64,000 nucleotides of DNA from the NCBI RefSeq assembly GCF_013085255.1, contig NZ_JABFCX010000003.1:1-64000 (forward strand). The letters are read 5' to 3'. Positions 27,035-37,254 of the stretch are shown here, in pieces. Positions within the stretch are counted from its first letter, which is position 1. Every line of letters starts with the position of its first letter. Below the pieces are notes generated by a model that ran no database searches, was not told the origin of the DNA, and was given only the letters and a program-made list of their open reading frames with translations. The position numbers and the translations under genes were made by a program. The stretch comes from Parvularcula mediterranea. GTDB lineage: Bacteria; Pseudomonadota; Alphaproteobacteria; Caulobacterales; Parvularculaceae.

Positions 27035-28090
27035 TCAATGATCGTTCTTCAGCGGGACCGTCACGTCCACGGCGAAGCCTTCAGCATCAGTACGCTGATC
27101 GACTATGGCATCGAGCTGGGAAGTCAGGTTCGTGATCAGCGCCTGACCGATCCCGCGCCGTTTCTTCTGGGTCTTTTCCGGGTCTAGGCCGCATCCATTG
27201 TCAGCGTACCGCACCACGAGCTTTTCAGGCTTGGCTTCGATACGAACCGAAATCTCGGGATGCTCGACTTCATCAAACGCGTGCTTGATGGAGTTCAGCG
27301 TGAATTCATTGATGGCGAGGCTCAGGGGAACGGCCTGATCGATGGTGAGCTTTTCCGCGCCCTCATGCTCGATGCGCAGCGCCACCTCTTCGTCCGCGAG
27401 CGAGGCAATCGTATCCTGCAGGATGGTCGTCAGAAAGCTGACGACTTCGATCTCATTGTGCCCTCCGGTCTGGTAGAGGCGGCCGTGAACATCGGCCAGG
27501 ACGTTGACGCGGCCGGAGATGTCGCGAAGTGCCTCCTGACCCGGACCATCGAGCCCCTTGGCCTGAAGCCTGAGCATCGCGGAGATGAGGGCGAGATTGT
27601 TCTTTACACGGTGGTTGACCTCGTAAAGGAGCGTTTCCTTCATCTCGAGGGCTGCCGCGAGATTTTTCTCGGCAGCCAGCTCGGCAGTCTTGTCCGTCAG
27701 GGTAAGGACGGATGCAACTTGCGTTCCTTCACTGTCCAGCACAGGCCGCGCTGTGCCCACCGCATCAACGATCGTGCCGTCGGGCCTTTTGATCTTCCAG
27801 TGCGCATCCTCAACTGTCTCGCCATGCATCACCGCGCGGGCCAGCGGCAGGTCCTCGAACGGATAGGGTTCTTCATCCACGGTGAGGAGCTGGTAGGTCT
27901 CGGTGTATTCCTCGGGCGCAACGTCCAGCGCCTTCACCCCGTGGATGGCGTGGGCGGCGGTGTTGACGAAGACGAGCTTGCCTTGCTCATCCGCCACGAT
28001 CACCCCTTCAGCCAGCTGATCGAGCGCAGCCAGCAGGAGGGGCTGACGCGTCAGGCCAAGCGTTTTGACGAGCTCATCGACAAGGGTCAT
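27035..28090 (-). CDS. Cytoplasmic PAS sensor kinase of the HisKA_2 class
   Basis: About 351 residues with no transmembrane segment. A PAS domain (~15-135, LDQLAEGVIVADEQGKLVFVN) leads to a HisKA_2 dimerisation helix with the phospho-accepting His in YEVNHRVKNNLALISAML (~160). The ATPase domain has INEFTLNSIKHAF and YADNGCGLD. Such kinases are frequent in alphaproteobacteria, often in general stress or light responses. I prefer ATG 28090 (MTLVDEL), which has GGAGG 10 bases upstream; ATG 28117 lacks one. The gene stands alone, without an adjacent response regulator. Confidence 0.88.
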   Translation of the reverse strand: MTLVDELVKTLGLTRQPLLLAALDQLAEGVIVADEQGKLVFVNTAAHAIHGVKALDVAPEEYTETYQLLTVDEEPYPFEDLPLARAVMHGETVEDAHWKIKRPDGTIVDAVGTARPVLDSEGTQVASVLTLTDKTAELAAEKNLAAALEMKETLLYEVNHRVKNNLALISAMLRLQAKGLDGPGQEALRDISGRVNVLADVHGRLYQTGGHNEIEVVSFLTTILQDTIASLADEEVALRIEHEGAEKLTIDQAVPLSLAINEFTLNSIKHAFDEVEHPEISVRIEAKPEKLVVRYADNGCGLDPEKTQKKRRGIGQALITNLTSQLDAIVDQRTDAEGFAVDVTVPLKNDH

Positions 28091-28177
28091 GGGCGAAGCG
28101 CCTCCGTCAGACAGCATGCAATTCTAAGCTGCGGCCTCTGGCTACAGGAATACAAGAAACGGTGAACCTTCAGCCGC

Positions 28178-30064
28178 CTACTCTCCTGGCTCGAACTGCT
28201 TCGCTCCGTCGATCAGGGCGTCCACGACCTGCGGCTCGGCAAGGGTCGAGGTATCGCCCAGTTGGTCGGGGTGACCCTCGGCAATCTTGCGGAGGATCCT
28301 CCGCATGATCTTGCCGGAGCGCGTCTTCGGCAGGCCGGGAGCGAGCTGCACCCGGTCGGGCGTTGCCACAGGGCCGATCTCCTCGCGCACATGGCCGCGT
28401 AGTGTCTTCGCCAACGCGTCCGTAGGCTCAGTGCCCTGGTTCAGGATGACGTAGCAATGGACGCCCTGTCCCTTGATGTCGTGGGGGTAGCCAACGACCG
28501 CAGCCTCCGCGACCGAAGGATGAGCGACAAGGGCACTCTCGATTTCCGCTGTGCCCATGCGGTGGCCCGAGACGTTGAGCACATCATCGACCCGCCCGGT
28601 GATCCAGTAGTCTCCGCCCTCGTCACGTCTTGCCCCGTCGCCGGTGAAATAGCGGCCCGGATAGGTCGAGAAGTAGGTCTGGATGAACCGCTCCTGATCG
28701 CCCCAGACGCCGCGCGCCTGACCGGGCCAGCTCTCGGTCAGGATCAGGTTGCCTTCCGCCGCGCCGTCGAGCGGGTTCCCGTCATTGTCGACAAGCGCAG
28801 GCATGATCCCCGGCATCGGCTTGGTCGCAGCGCCGGGCTTCGTCATCGGGTCGGAGGGGAGGGGCGTGATCAGTACGCCGCCTGTCTCCGTCTGCCACCA
28901 GGTGTCAACGATGGGGCAGCGGCCTTCGCCAACCACCTCGTGATACCAGCGCCATGCCTCCGGATTGATCGGTTCACCGACGGTTCCAAGTAGCTTGAGC
29001 GAAGCCCGGCTCGTCTTTTTAACAGGGCCGTCGCCCTCGCGCATCAGGGCACGAATGGCCGTGGGCGCAGTGTAGATCTGCGCGACCTTGTGCTTGTCCA
29101 CCACTTCCCACATGCGGCTCGCATCAGGGTAGGTTGGCACGCCCTCGAACATCAAGGTGGTGACGCCGTTCGCTAGCGGTCCGTAGACGATATAGCTATG
29201 ACCCGTGATCCAGCCGACGTCCGCGGTGCACCAGTAGACATCATCCTCCGCGACCTCGAAGATCTTCTCATGGGTATAGCTGGCATAGACCATGTACCCA
29301 CCGGTCGTATGAACCACGCCCTTGGGCTTGCCTGTCGAACCTGACGTATAGAGAATAAAGAGGGGGTCCTCGGCCGCCATCGGCTCGGAAGGGCATTCCT
29401 TCGTCACGTCGTCGCGGCTCGTGTGCCACCAGAGGTCCCGGCCGTCCTCGAAGCCGACCTTCGCTCCGGTGACCCGCACCGTCAGGACGAGGTGGACGGC
29501 GTCGCCAGCCTTCCCGGCCCGCTCGATCGCGCGGTCAACATTCTCCTTGAGCGGAACAGTTTTGCCGCCCCTCCGGGCTTCGTCGGCAGTGATTACGGCC
29601 ACCGCGCCGCAATCCTCGATCCGGCTAGCCAGCGCTTCAGGCGAGAAGCCGCCAAAGACCACCGAATGCACCGCACCGATCCGCGCGCAAGCGAGCATGG
29701 CGTAGGCCGCTTCAGGCGTCATCGGCATGTAGAGGATGACCCGGTCGCCTTTGCCGACGCCCCGCGCCTTGAGGACATTCGCCATCCGGCAGACCTCTTC
29801 ATGGGCCTCGCGGTAGGTGATCGCCTCGCTGACGGAGGGATCATCGCCCTCCCAGAGGATCGCCGTTTTCTCGCCGCGCGTTTCAAGATGCCGGTCGAGG
29901 CACTGATAACTCGCGTTCAGGACACCATCCTCGTACCAGCGGATATGGAAGTCTTCGGCATCCCAGCTCACGTCCGAAGCAACCATCGGTTCCTTGAACC
30001 AGTGAAGGCGTCCTGCCTCCTCAAGCCAGAACTTGTCGCGGTTCTCGACGTGGCGGCTGGTCAT
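28178..30064 (-). CDS. acs: Acetyl-CoA synthetase (AMP-forming)
   Basis: The product has 628 residues from ATG 30064 (GAGAGGAA upstream); the longer frame to 30130 is an unsupported extension. It converts acetate, ATP and CoA to acetyl-CoA through acetyl-AMP. The N-terminal ACAS region ([14 protein letters not shown]), P-loop [43 protein letters not shown] and the C-terminal catalytic and acetylation Lys in [12 protein letters not shown] are all present. The length is close to the usual ~650. It is divergent from the UbiB-like gene across about 150 bases. Confidence 0.95.
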   Translation of the reverse strand: MTSRHVENRDKFWLEEAGRLHWFKEPMVASDVSWDAEDFHIRWYEDGVLNASYQCLDRHLETRGEKTAILWEGDDPSVSEAITYREAHEEVCRMANVLKARGVGKGDRVILYMPMTPEAAYAMLACARIGAVHSVVFGGFSPEALASRIEDCGAVAVITADEARRGGKTVPLKENVDRAIERAGKAGDAVHLVLTVRVTGAKVGFEDGRDLWWHTSRDDVTKECPSEPMAAEDPLFILYTSGSTGKPKGVVHTTGGYMVYASYTHEKIFEVAEDDVYWCTADVGWITGHSYIVYGPLANGVTTLMFEGVPTYPDASRMWEVVDKHKVAQIYTAPTAIRALMREGDGPVKKTSRASLKLLGTVGEPINPEAWRWYHEVVGEGRCPIVDTWWQTETGGVLITPLPSDPMTKPGAATKPMPGIMPALVDNDGNPLDGAAEGNLILTESWPGQARGVWGDQERFIQTYFSTYPGRYFTGDGARRDEGGDYWITGRVDDVLNVSGHRMGTAEIESALVAHPSVAEAAVVGYPHDIKGQGVHCYVILNQGTEPTDALAKTLRGHVREEIGPVATPDRVQLAPGLPKTRSGKIMRRILRKIAEGHPDQLGDTSTLAEPQVVDALIDGAKQFEPGE

Positions 30065-30216
30065 GGCGTTCCTCTCTCGCATCTCGTTTCCGGGGAGCTT
30101 ACGCTCCTGGCCCGCAAGGCCAAATGGCAAGCGCAGTCTCTCTCGCGGCCTTCGGTCCGGGTGACGAGCCCCACCTCGCGCACCATATGAGGGTCACGCT
30201 TCGCGAAGGAGGCCTC

Positions 30217-31539
30217 ATGGCCCGCAAGGAGAGAGACGAGAGCGGCATGGCCGTGCCGAGCAAAAGGCTTGGACGTCTTGCCCGTTTCACCGGTCTCGGC
30301 ACCAGCATCGCCGGAAACGTCCTCGTGGAGGGCGCAAAGACCCTTGCCCGCGGCGAGGCGCTTGACGGTGAGAAGCTGCTCTTCACCCCCCGCAATGCTG
30401 AGAAGGTGACCGAGCAGCTCGCCCAGCTCCGCGGCGCAGCGATGAAGGTCGGCCAGCTCATGTCCATGGGCGGTGACGATATGCTGCCTCCGGAGCTCGC
30501 GGAGATCCTCGCAAGGCTTCGTGAGCAGGCGGTGCACATGCCTCCGCCTCAGCTCCGCCGTGTGCTGAACGAAGCCTGGGGCAATGGCTGGATGTCGAAG
30601 TTCGCCAAGTTCGATCCGCGCCCCATTGCGGCCGCTTCCATCGGTCAGGTCCATAGGGGCAACACCAAGGACGGGCGCGAGCTCGCCATCAAGGTGCAGT
30701 ATCCGGGCGTCCGGGACTCCATCGACAGCGATGTCGATAACGTCCTGACGCTGATCAAGCTGTCTGGTCAGATGCCGAAGGGTGTCGACTACAAGCCGGT
30801 CTTCGCCGAGGCGAAGTCCCAGCTGCACGAAGAGGCCGATTACCTCCGGGAAGGCGCGATGATGCAGCGCTTCCATGAGATCCTGACGGACGATGACCGG
30901 TTTGTCGTTCCTGAGTGGCACGAAGACCTGACGACTACGGACGTTCTCGCCATGTCCTTCGAGCGCGGTGCGCCGATCGACGAGCTTGAGAAGGCGGATC
31001 AGGAGATGCGCAACACGGTGATCACGAGGCTTTTCGAGCTGGTGATCCGTGAGCTCTTCGAATTTCACCTCATCCAGACCGATCCGAACTTCGCCAACTA
31101 CCGTTTTCGTCAGGATACGGGGCAGGTGGTGCTGCTCGACTTCGGCGCAACCCGCGAGATCACCGAAGAGACATCCCAAGGCTACCGCCGCCTGGTCGAG
31201 GCCGATCTCACCGGCGACTGGAAGCAGATCGAAGCGGCTTCACGCGCGCTCGGCATTATCAGCGGTGATCTCCAGCCCCAGCACGAAGAGCCCCTCAAGG
31301 GCATGTTCCTCGCGGCCATCGAACCGATGCGGTTTGAAGGCGATTACGACTTCAAGGCGTCTAACATCACGAGCCGGATGCAGGCATTCGGGATACAGCT
31401 ACGCGAAGCCAAGTTCGATCATACGCCACGCGCTGACCTGATGTTCCTGCACCGCAAGATCGGCGGGACGTATCTGCTCGCCCAGCGCCTCGGCGCGAAG
31501 GTGAATGTGCGTTCTCTTCTGGCCCAGCACGGTTTCTAG
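30217..31539 (+). CDS. ABC1/UbiB (AarF) family atypical kinase
   Basis: About 440 residues. I start at ATG 30217, preceded by AAGGAGG at 5 bases; the frame continues upstream without such a site. Family signatures are present: the KxGQ motif (AAMKVGQLMSM), the Ala-rich loop PIAAASIGQVHRG, the nucleotide-binding Lys in LAIKVQYPG, the catalytic region IQTDPNFANYRF and the DFG-like LLDFGATREI. Bacterial members support ubiquinone biosynthesis or lipid handling, but this shorter soluble form is closer to the generic AarF/COQ8 group than to canonical UbiB, since no C-terminal transmembrane pair is seen. Confidence 0.88.
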   Translation: MARKERDESGMAVPSKRLGRLARFTGLGTSIAGNVLVEGAKTLARGEALDGEKLLFTPRNAEKVTEQLAQLRGAAMKVGQLMSMGGDDMLPPELAEILARLREQAVHMPPPQLRRVLNEAWGNGWMSKFAKFDPRPIAAASIGQVHRGNTKDGRELAIKVQYPGVRDSIDSDVDNVLTLIKLSGQMPKGVDYKPVFAEAKSQLHEEADYLREGAMMQRFHEILTDDDRFVVPEWHEDLTTTDVLAMSFERGAPIDELEKADQEMRNTVITRLFELVIRELFEFHLIQTDPNFANYRFRQDTGQVVLLDFGATREITEETSQGYRRLVEADLTGDWKQIEAASRALGIISGDLQPQHEEPLKGMFLAAIEPMRFEGDYDFKASNITSRMQAFGIQLREAKFDHTPRADLMFLHRKIGGTYLLAQRLGAKVNVRSLLAQHGF

Positions 31540-31583
31540 CGACTTCGCTTGCGTCCTGAGGAGAGCTTGGCGCAAAGAACGGC

Positions 31584-32957
31584 ATGCTCTCCGTTCTCGA
31601 TCTTTTCCGCGTCGGCATTGGCCCCTCGAGTTCGCACACGGTCGGACCCATGCGCATCGCCCGCAGGTTCCTCGCTCAGATGGATGCAGACACGCGCGGG
31701 CAGATCACTGAGGTCTTCGTGGAGCTTCAGGGCTCTCTCGCCTTGACCGGCGAAGGTCACGGCACTGTCACAGCGACCGCTCTGGGCCTGCTGGGTCATG
31801 ACCCTGAGACCTACGACCCCGAGGCAGGTGAAGCAGGGCTCAAGCGGATCGAGGATGAAGGGAAACTCTGCCTTTTCGGTGAGCACGACGTTACATTCAC
31901 CTTCAAGCGCAACATCGACCTTGCCGGTCACGTGCTCCCGGACCTTCACCCGAACGGGATGAAAATCCGTGCACTGGATAAGAGCGGCGCTCCTCTTCGG
32001 GAGGGGCAGTTCTACTCAACAGGTGGCGGGTTCATTGCTTCGGAGGCACAGCTCCTCAAGCCTGCAGAGGATGATATCATCCCGACACGGATCGATGTTC
32101 CACATCCCTTCACGTCGGGTGCAGAGCTCCTCGAGGTCTGCCGTGAGCGCCAGAAGTCGATCACTGAGATCATCCTCCTGAACGAGGATGCCCACCGGCC
32201 TCGCAACGAAACCGAAGCCAAGCTTGATGGTATCATCGAAGTGATGTTCGCCTGCATCGACCGTGGCCTTGCCACCCGGGGCGAGCTGCCCGGTGGCCTG
32301 AAAGTGCGCCGGCGTGCGCCCGAGCTCCATGCCAAGGTCGTTGGTACACCGCTCGCTAATGAGCCAGAGCGCCTTTTTGATATCCTCAACCTCTACGCCA
32401 TGGCGGTGAACGAGGAGAACGCCGCTGGAGGCAAGGTCGTCACTGCACCGACGAACGGTGCAGCGGGGATTATCCCCTCGGTCCTCCGCAAGTACTGCCC
32501 CCTCGACGAAGCGTCAGATGCCGCACGCAGGACGTTCCTCCTGACTGCTGGCGGTATCGGCCTTCTTTACAAGCAGCGGGCCTCGATCTCCGGTGCTGAG
32601 ATGGGCTGCCAGGGTGAGGTGGGCGTCGCCTGCTCCATGGCCGCGGCCGGCCTCGCTGCAGTTTGGGGCGGAACGCCGCAGCAATGTACCAACGCAGCCG
32701 AGATCGGCATGGAGCACAATCTCGGCCTGACCTGCGATCCGGTCGGCGGGCTCGTGCAGATCCCCTGCATTGAGCGCAACGCCATCGGTGCCGTGAAAGC
32801 CGTCAACGCTGCGCGCCTCGCGCTGCAGAGCGACATGCCCGGCCGCGTTAGCCTTGATCAGGTGATCGAGACGATGCGCCAGACCGGCCTCGACATGTCC
32901 AACAAGTACAAGGAAACGAGCCAGGGCGGCCTCGCCGTCAACGTCATCGAGTGTTGA
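31584..32957 (+). CDS. sdaA: L-serine ammonia-lyase, iron-sulfur type
   Basis: The product has 457 residues, a single-chain L-serine dehydratase converting L-serine to pyruvate and ammonia. The N-terminal domain begins [21 protein letters not shown]. The C-terminal domain carries cysteines for the catalytic [4Fe-4S] cluster ([18 protein letters not shown] and [19 protein letters not shown]). The family length is ~455. The gene follows the UbiB-family gene by 44 bases. With kbl about 2.5 kb downstream on the other strand it fits serine/glycine catabolism. No good ribosome site is visible at the ATG. Confidence 0.95.
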   Translation: MLSVLDLFRVGIGPSSSHTVGPMRIARRFLAQMDADTRGQITEVFVELQGSLALTGEGHGTVTATALGLLGHDPETYDPEAGEAGLKRIEDEGKLCLFGEHDVTFTFKRNIDLAGHVLPDLHPNGMKIRALDKSGAPLREGQFYSTGGGFIASEAQLLKPAEDDIIPTRIDVPHPFTSGAELLEVCRERQKSITEIILLNEDAHRPRNETEAKLDGIIEVMFACIDRGLATRGELPGGLKVRRRAPELHAKVVGTPLANEPERLFDILNLYAMAVNEENAAGGKVVTAPTNGAAGIIPSVLRKYCPLDEASDAARRTFLLTAGGIGLLYKQRASISGAEMGCQGEVGVACSMAAAGLAAVWGGTPQQCTNAAEIGMEHNLGLTCDPVGGLVQIPCIERNAIGAVKAVNAARLALQSDMPGRVSLDQVIETMRQTGLDMSNKYKETSQGGLAVNVIEC

Positions 32958-33074
32958 CGCGGCTTTACCTTAATAGTCGGTAGTCGAACGATCCCATTCG
33001 CGGCTCCGCAACGGACGGCCTTTATCCTCTTGCGCATCATCGGTTTGCCTTGAGGATTGAGGGGAGCGGCTAGG

Positions 33075-33281
33075 ATGGTTGGTCGGAGAGAAGCACAGGG
33101 TACAGTGGACAAGTTCCAAAGGCTTGCCTGTCTTGAAGCGGTCAAACGACAGAAGATCGTCACACCAGAAGATGTCGCCCGCTGGTGCACCCTGCCCATG
33201 GCCGACGTCCTGCGCCATCTCGGCGCCCTCAAGCATGAGGGCAAGGTCGAAGAGAAGGCTGGGGTCTTCTCCGCCCGCTGA
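33075..33281 (+). CDS. Small winged-helix-like hypothetical protein
   Basis: The product has 68 residues from ATG 33075, with GAGGGGAG 8 bases upstream. The sequence VTPEDVARWCTLPMADVLRHLGALKHEGKVEEK has the pattern of a DNA-binding helix-turn-helix followed by a short wing. It is not recognised as a named family. It stops 3 bases before the convergent PPK2 gene's end. Coding status rests on the ribosome site, the codon bias and the plausible fold. Confidence 0.6.
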   Translation: MVGRREAQGTVDKFQRLACLEAVKRQKIVTPEDVARWCTLPMADVLRHLGALKHEGKVEEKAGVFSAR

Positions 33282-33284
33282 TGA

Positions 33285-34118
33285 TCAGCTGATCTCGAAA
33301 TCCTCTGGCAGATATCCCGGATCGGGGTGCTGCGGATTCATGTCCTCAAGCGCACCGCGCACCAGCCGCGCAATGATAGCGTTCCTGCGCGACTTGGAGT
33401 CGGACGGGACGATGTACCAGGGCGCATGGGTGGTAGAGCACCGCTCCACGGCCTTCTCGTAAGCCTTCATGAAGTCAGGCCACAGGGCACGGTCCTCAAG
33501 ATCACCCGGGTTGAACTTCCACCGCTTGTGGGGTTTCTCCAGACGGGCCTTGAGGCGCTCTGCCTGCTCATCCTTTGAAACGTTCAGCATACACTTCACG
33601 ATCGTGGTCCCGGTCTCGACCAGCAGCTTCTCGAAAGCGTTGATCTGCTCGTAGCGCTCAGCAATCGCATCTTTGGGTGCGAGCTTCCTGACCCTGGCAA
33701 CGAGGACGTCCTCGTAATGCGATCGGTCGAAGATCCCGATGAATCCCTTCGGCGGCACCGCGTCATGCACGCGCCAGAGATAGTCTCGCGCCAGCTCGCT
33801 CGAGCTTGGCTTCTTGAAGGCTTTCACCGTCATGCCCATGGGCGAGGTTGCGCGGAAGACGGACTTGATGGTCCCGCTCTTGCCCGCAGTGTCCATGCCT
33901 TGAAGGACAACGAGCAGCGCGCGCTTTCCTTCCGCATAAAGACGGTCCTGCAGCTCATCGATAGCAAAGGCGTCTGCTTCTGCGCTGGCGACTGCGTCCT
34001 CTTTCAACTCGAAGAGAGTCTCGTCGCGGGCGGGGTGGTCACGCAGGTCGAAATCATCGCCGGGGACGGCCATGATGCGTTTTCGGACCTGTTTGAAGCT
34101 CGGTTGTTCGGTTCCCAT
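33285..34118 (-). CDS. Polyphosphate kinase 2 family protein
   Basis: The product has 277 residues. Walker A VVLQGMDTAGKSGTIKSV (~70), the Walker B-type FDRSHYEDVL (~135) and the lid arginine region HKRWKFNPGDLEDR (~205) are the PPK2 hallmarks. PPK2 enzymes transfer phosphate between polyphosphate and nucleotides (NDP or NMP). The MGMTVKAFKKPSSSELARDYLWRVH block resembles the PPK2 groups that phosphorylate AMP and/or ADP; the subgroup cannot be fixed by eye. It lies 9 bases downstream of the GFA gene and is probably co-transcribed. Confidence 0.92.
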   Translation of the reverse strand: MGTEQPSFKQVRKRIMAVPGDDFDLRDHPARDETLFELKEDAVASAEADAFAIDELQDRLYAEGKRALLVVLQGMDTAGKSGTIKSVFRATSPMGMTVKAFKKPSSSELARDYLWRVHDAVPPKGFIGIFDRSHYEDVLVARVRKLAPKDAIAERYEQINAFEKLLVETGTTIVKCMLNVSKDEQAERLKARLEKPHKRWKFNPGDLEDRALWPDFMKAYEKAVERCSTTHAPWYIVPSDSKSRRNAIIARLVRGALEDMNPQHPDPGYLPEDFEIS

Positions 34119-34127
34119 CCGCCAACC

Positions 34128-34619
34128 TTAGGTCGAGGAGGGCTCCGGGTCCATTGGGTCTGAGGATTCCGTTAACGCTGCGGGCAGCTCCCGCTCCGCG
34201 AACTCCGGTTTGAAGGCGAGGGTGCCGACAAGAGAAGCAACGGCGCCATCTGAGATGTCACGCGGATGGTTTTGCCCATCGATCACGGGCACCACTTCAA
34301 AGTCGAATGGCGACAGCCCCTCAAGGCAGGCCGCGTTGACGCCGACATGCTTGGGGTTCGAACGCCGGATATGGTGGGTGTAGATCCCGCAAACCCCGCA
34401 GAAATAGTGCTGTGCCGTATGGGTCCCGAAGCTGTAGACCCCCAAGGACTCAAAGCCTTTGTAGACCTTCATCGCCGACTTCTCGGCGGTCAGCGCGACC
34501 GCGCCGCGCATTGAACAGAAAGAGCAGTTGCAGCGCGTCGCCGTCTCCAGCCCGCCCAGCAGCTCCACCTCGAACCTGACCGCGCCGCAATGGCAGCGCC
34601 CCTCGAAATGCGTTCCCAT
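34128..34619 (-). CDS. GFA (CENP-V) family zinc protein
   Basis: The product has 163 residues with the zinc-binding cysteine sets of the GFA fold: CHCGAV (~9-13), CNCSFC (~30-35) and CGVCG (~74-78). The family was named for glutathione-dependent formaldehyde-activating enzyme, but most members have no proven activity. The C-terminal ~60 residues are an extension without a known motif. The start lies 7 bases beyond the stop of the AT-rich membrane protein gene, giving a packed minus-strand run kbl - AT-rich gene - GFA - PPK2. Confidence 0.9.
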   Translation of the reverse strand: MGTHFEGRCHCGAVRFEVELLGGLETATRCNCSFCSMRGAVALTAEKSAMKVYKGFESLGVYSFGTHTAQHYFCGVCGIYTHHIRRSNPKHVGVNAACLEGLSPFDFEVVPVIDGQNHPRDISDGAVASLVGTLAFKPEFAERELPAALTESSDPMDPEPSST

Positions 34620-34626
34620 AATGAAG

Positions 34627-35403
34627 TCAGTAGACGGGTTCGGTTATTGGGAGAAGTCTCTCGGACACCTCAGACGCTTCGGTGGCGTCACAGGAGTTTT
34701 GGCCTGCTCGCGTACAGAAATCCGACCTGATGAAGCTCCCATAAACAAGGCTTATAAACAAAGTTATCGTTGCAAAAACAACAACAAGCCACCTGTCAAA
34801 AATCCTCTTCTTGAAATCGTCTATTCGAATCCGAGAATCTACTATACTTTCCAATGCTCTCGAAGCACTCCCTATATATTCTTCACTTTCAGACAATGTG
34901 CTCTGTAGGTTGCCAAAATCTTCTATTATGGTCTTTTCTAAATCTTCTGTGAGTAATATATATTCGTTTATCGACTTATATACTTCTTCAGACGTTTTAT
35001 GGTCTAGATAACCCTCAAAATTCGTTATTTTCACTAGCCTTTGAAGGTCTTTCCGAATTTTTGGTGTGGACTTATTACCGAAAGACGAAACGGATTTTTC
35101 GAAGGATTTCATACGGACTAGAGACGCAACTGAATCGTCTCGTGCTTCTCGGAGAGAATTTATCGCGATTTGTTTACGGACTTCGACCGGGTGAGCAAGT
35201 ATAGATATAACAAAAGAGATCAAGAAATACGTAGATGTCGCGAAAAGAATCCAAAATAGAATATATTCTGGCAAAAAGAAGCTATTTCCCGGAAGGTCAA
35301 ATCGCCCATCTGTTTGACCAAAGAAACTATAAAGGAATAAGGCGGAGGAGCTTACGCCAAGAGCAGTTCTAGTTTGATATAGCTGATTTTCGAACTCCGA
35401 CAT
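34627..35403 (-). CDS. AT-rich orphan membrane protein of unknown function
   Basis: The product has 258 residues. The gene is visibly AT-rich (many TAT, ATA, AAA, TTT codons), unlike every neighbour. Predicted membrane segments are a weaker one at ~14-30, a strong one at ~42-70 (YILFWILFATSTYFLISFVI) and one at ~206-228. Between them is a charged helical region (~75-200, SLREARDDS through SALESIVDSRI-like heptads) that should be cytoplasmic. A Cys pair lies near the C-terminus. I recognise no family. It starts 4 bases after kbl's stop and ends 7 bases before the GFA start, so it is fitted between operon genes without spare sequence. Recent horizontal acquisition is the simplest reading. Confidence 0.7.
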   Translation of the reverse strand: MSEFENQLYQTRTALGVSSSALFLYSFFGQTDGRFDLPGNSFFLPEYILFWILFATSTYFLISFVISILAHPVEVRKQIAINSLREARDDSVASLVRMKSFEKSVSSFGNKSTPKIRKDLQRLVKITNFEGYLDHKTSEEVYKSINEYILLTEDLEKTIIEDFGNLQSTLSESEEYIGSASRALESIVDSRIRIDDFKKRIFDRWLVVVFATITLFISLVYGSFIRSDFCTRAGQNSCDATEASEVSERLLPITEPVY

Positions 35404-35407
35404 CTAC

Positions 35408-36610
35408 TTAAATCACACCAAGCTCACGCCCGACCTTGCTGAAGGCATCCACCGTTCGCCGGACCTGCTCTTCGGTGTGCGCAGCGTTCATCTGGGTCCT
35501 GATCCGGGCCTTGCCGCGGGGGACGACCGGGAAGCTGAAGCCTGTGACGAAGACACCTTCATCCAGAAGCTTTGCTGCCATCTCTTGCGCGACTTTCGCG
35601 TCGTAGAGCATCACCGGGATGATGGGGTGCTCGCCTTCGAGGAGGTCGAAGCCAGCCTCGGTCATCAGGGTACGGAAGAGCTTTGCATTGGCAAAGAGCT
35701 GCGCGCGCAGGTCATCGCCTTCGCGAACCAGCTTCAGGGCCCGGCGCGAGCCCTCGACAAGGGCAGGGGCTAGCGCGTTGGAGAAGAGGTAGGGCCGTGC
35801 CCGTTGACGCAGCAGGTCCACGACCTCCTGCCGTGCACAGATGAAACCGCCCATGCCCCCGCCAAGCGCCTTGCCGAGCGTGCCGGTGAGGATGTCGACC
35901 TTGCCCATCACCCCGCAATGCTCGTGCGTACCGCGTCCGCCTTCGCCCATGAAGCCCGTGGCATGGCAGTCATCGACCATCACCAGCGCGCCATATTGCT
36001 CCGCCAACGCACAAACTTTGTCAAGCTGCGCTATATAGCCGTCCATCGAGAAAACGCCGTCGGTGACGACCAGCTTCGTCCGCGCGCCCGCTTCATCAGC
36101 AGCCTTCAGCTGCTCTTCCAGCGAGGCCATGTCGTTATTGTCGTAGCGGAACCGTTGCGCCTTACACAGACGAACCCCGTCGATGATCGAAGCATGGTTG
36201 AGGCTATCCGAAATGATTGCATCTTCCTTGCCAAGCAGTGGCTCAAACACCGCGCCATTGGCATCGAAGCAGGCGGCAAAGGTGATCGAGTCCTCAAACC
36301 CCAGCCACTCGGCGATCTCCCGCTCGAGGAGACGGTGATTCTCCTGCGTCCCGCAGATGAAGCGCACCGACGCCATGCCGTAACCGTTCATCTCCGCGCC
36401 GACCTGCGCCGCTTTGATCAGCTCGGGATGGTCCGCGAGGCCGAGATAGTTGTTCGCGCAGAAGTTCAGCGCCCTGATCTCGCGGCCCTCATGGCTGATC
36501 GTCACCTCCGGCGCCTGGCGTGAGGTGATGAGGCGCTCGGGCTTCGTCAGGCCCTCCTCGTCGATCTCCTGAAGGGTGTCACGGATGCGGGCATAGAAGG
36601 TCTCGGTCAT
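35408..36610 (-). CDS. kbl: Glycine C-acetyltransferase (2-amino-3-ketobutyrate CoA ligase)
   Basis: The product has 400 residues, a PLP enzyme of the alpha-oxoamine synthase family that cleaves 2-amino-3-oxobutyrate with CoA to glycine and acetyl-CoA. Visible are [14 protein letters not shown], the His stacking region [33 protein letters not shown] and the PLP Lys in [11 protein letters not shown] (~245). I start at ATG 36610 (MTETFYARI), which matches family N-termini better than 36640. Its usual partner, threonine dehydrogenase (tdh), is not in the window. Confidence 0.93.
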   Translation of the reverse strand: MTETFYARIRDTLQEIDEEGLTKPERLITSRQAPEVTISHEGREIRALNFCANNYLGLADHPELIKAAQVGAEMNGYGMASVRFICGTQENHRLLEREIAEWLGFEDSITFAACFDANGAVFEPLLGKEDAIISDSLNHASIIDGVRLCKAQRFRYDNNDMASLEEQLKAADEAGARTKLVVTDGVFSMDGYIAQLDKVCALAEQYGALVMVDDCHATGFMGEGGRGTHEHCGVMGKVDILTGTLGKALGGGMGGFICARQEVVDLLRQRARPYLFSNALAPALVEGSRRALKLVREGDDLRAQLFANAKLFRTLMTEAGFDLLEGEHPIIPVMLYDAKVAQEMAAKLLDEGVFVTGFSFPVVPRGKARIRTQMNAAHTEEQVRRTVDAFSKVGRELGVI

Positions 36611-36717
36611 GGCCCGCTTCTGCCGGAGCGGCGGCGGCAAGGCCAGTGCTGACTGCTGATGCCTGTGACGCAGCAGGGTTCCTTGCGCTAGGTCACCCCT
36701 CCCCGACGGAGACGACC

Positions 36718-37197
36718 ATGCAGCAGCCTTCAGGAACGCACCTCGCCCAGATCAACATCGCTCGCGGTTTCGCGGCCGTGGATAGCCCGGAGATGAAGGG
36801 CTTTGCCGAGCGCATCGACGCTGTGAACGCGATCGCAGAGCGCTCAGAAGGTTTTGTCTGGCGCTTCACCGGAGAGACGGGGCAGGCGACAGACGTTCGC
36901 TTTACCAATGACCCCAGGGACCTCCTGAATATCTCCGTCTGGGAAACGCCGAAGCACCTTGCGGACTTCGTCTTCAACACCGCGCACCGGAAGGTCTACG
37001 CGCGCAAGGCCGAATGGTTCGAAGCGCCTAAGGGGCCGACCTTCGCCATGTGGTGGATCAAGGCTGGCGAAATCCCCACGCCGGGTGAAGCCCTGGACCG
37101 GCTGGAGCACCTCCGTGCCCACGGATCATCACCAGAAGCCTTCACATGGGCAGACCTGCCCGAGGCAAAAGCGATCCTCGAGCGACGCTGCGCTTAA
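36718..37197 (+). CDS. DUF3291 family protein
   Basis: The product has 159 residues from ATG 36718 (GGAGACG upstream). It carries the ferredoxin-like dimeric alpha/beta-barrel pattern of DUF3291: [48 protein letters not shown], and [21 protein letters not shown] near the end. The related fold includes haem-degrading and antibiotic-biosynthesis monooxygenases, but no activity is known for this family. It is transcribed away from kbl. Confidence 0.85.
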   Translation: MQQPSGTHLAQINIARGFAAVDSPEMKGFAERIDAVNAIAERSEGFVWRFTGETGQATDVRFTNDPRDLLNISVWETPKHLADFVFNTAHRKVYARKAEWFEAPKGPTFAMWWIKAGEIPTPGEALDRLEHLRAHGSSPEAFTWADLPEAKAILERRCA

Positions 37198-37254
37198 GTC
37201 AGTGCGCGCGCCGCTGACGGAAAACCGGATCCCACTTTTCCTGCGTCGCTGCGC

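Noticed and set aside
33079-33462. 127-codon plus frame overlapping the small winged-helix gene and PPK2
   Set aside because: It crosses two better-supported genes, has Ser/Arg-rich shadow composition and no ribosome site.
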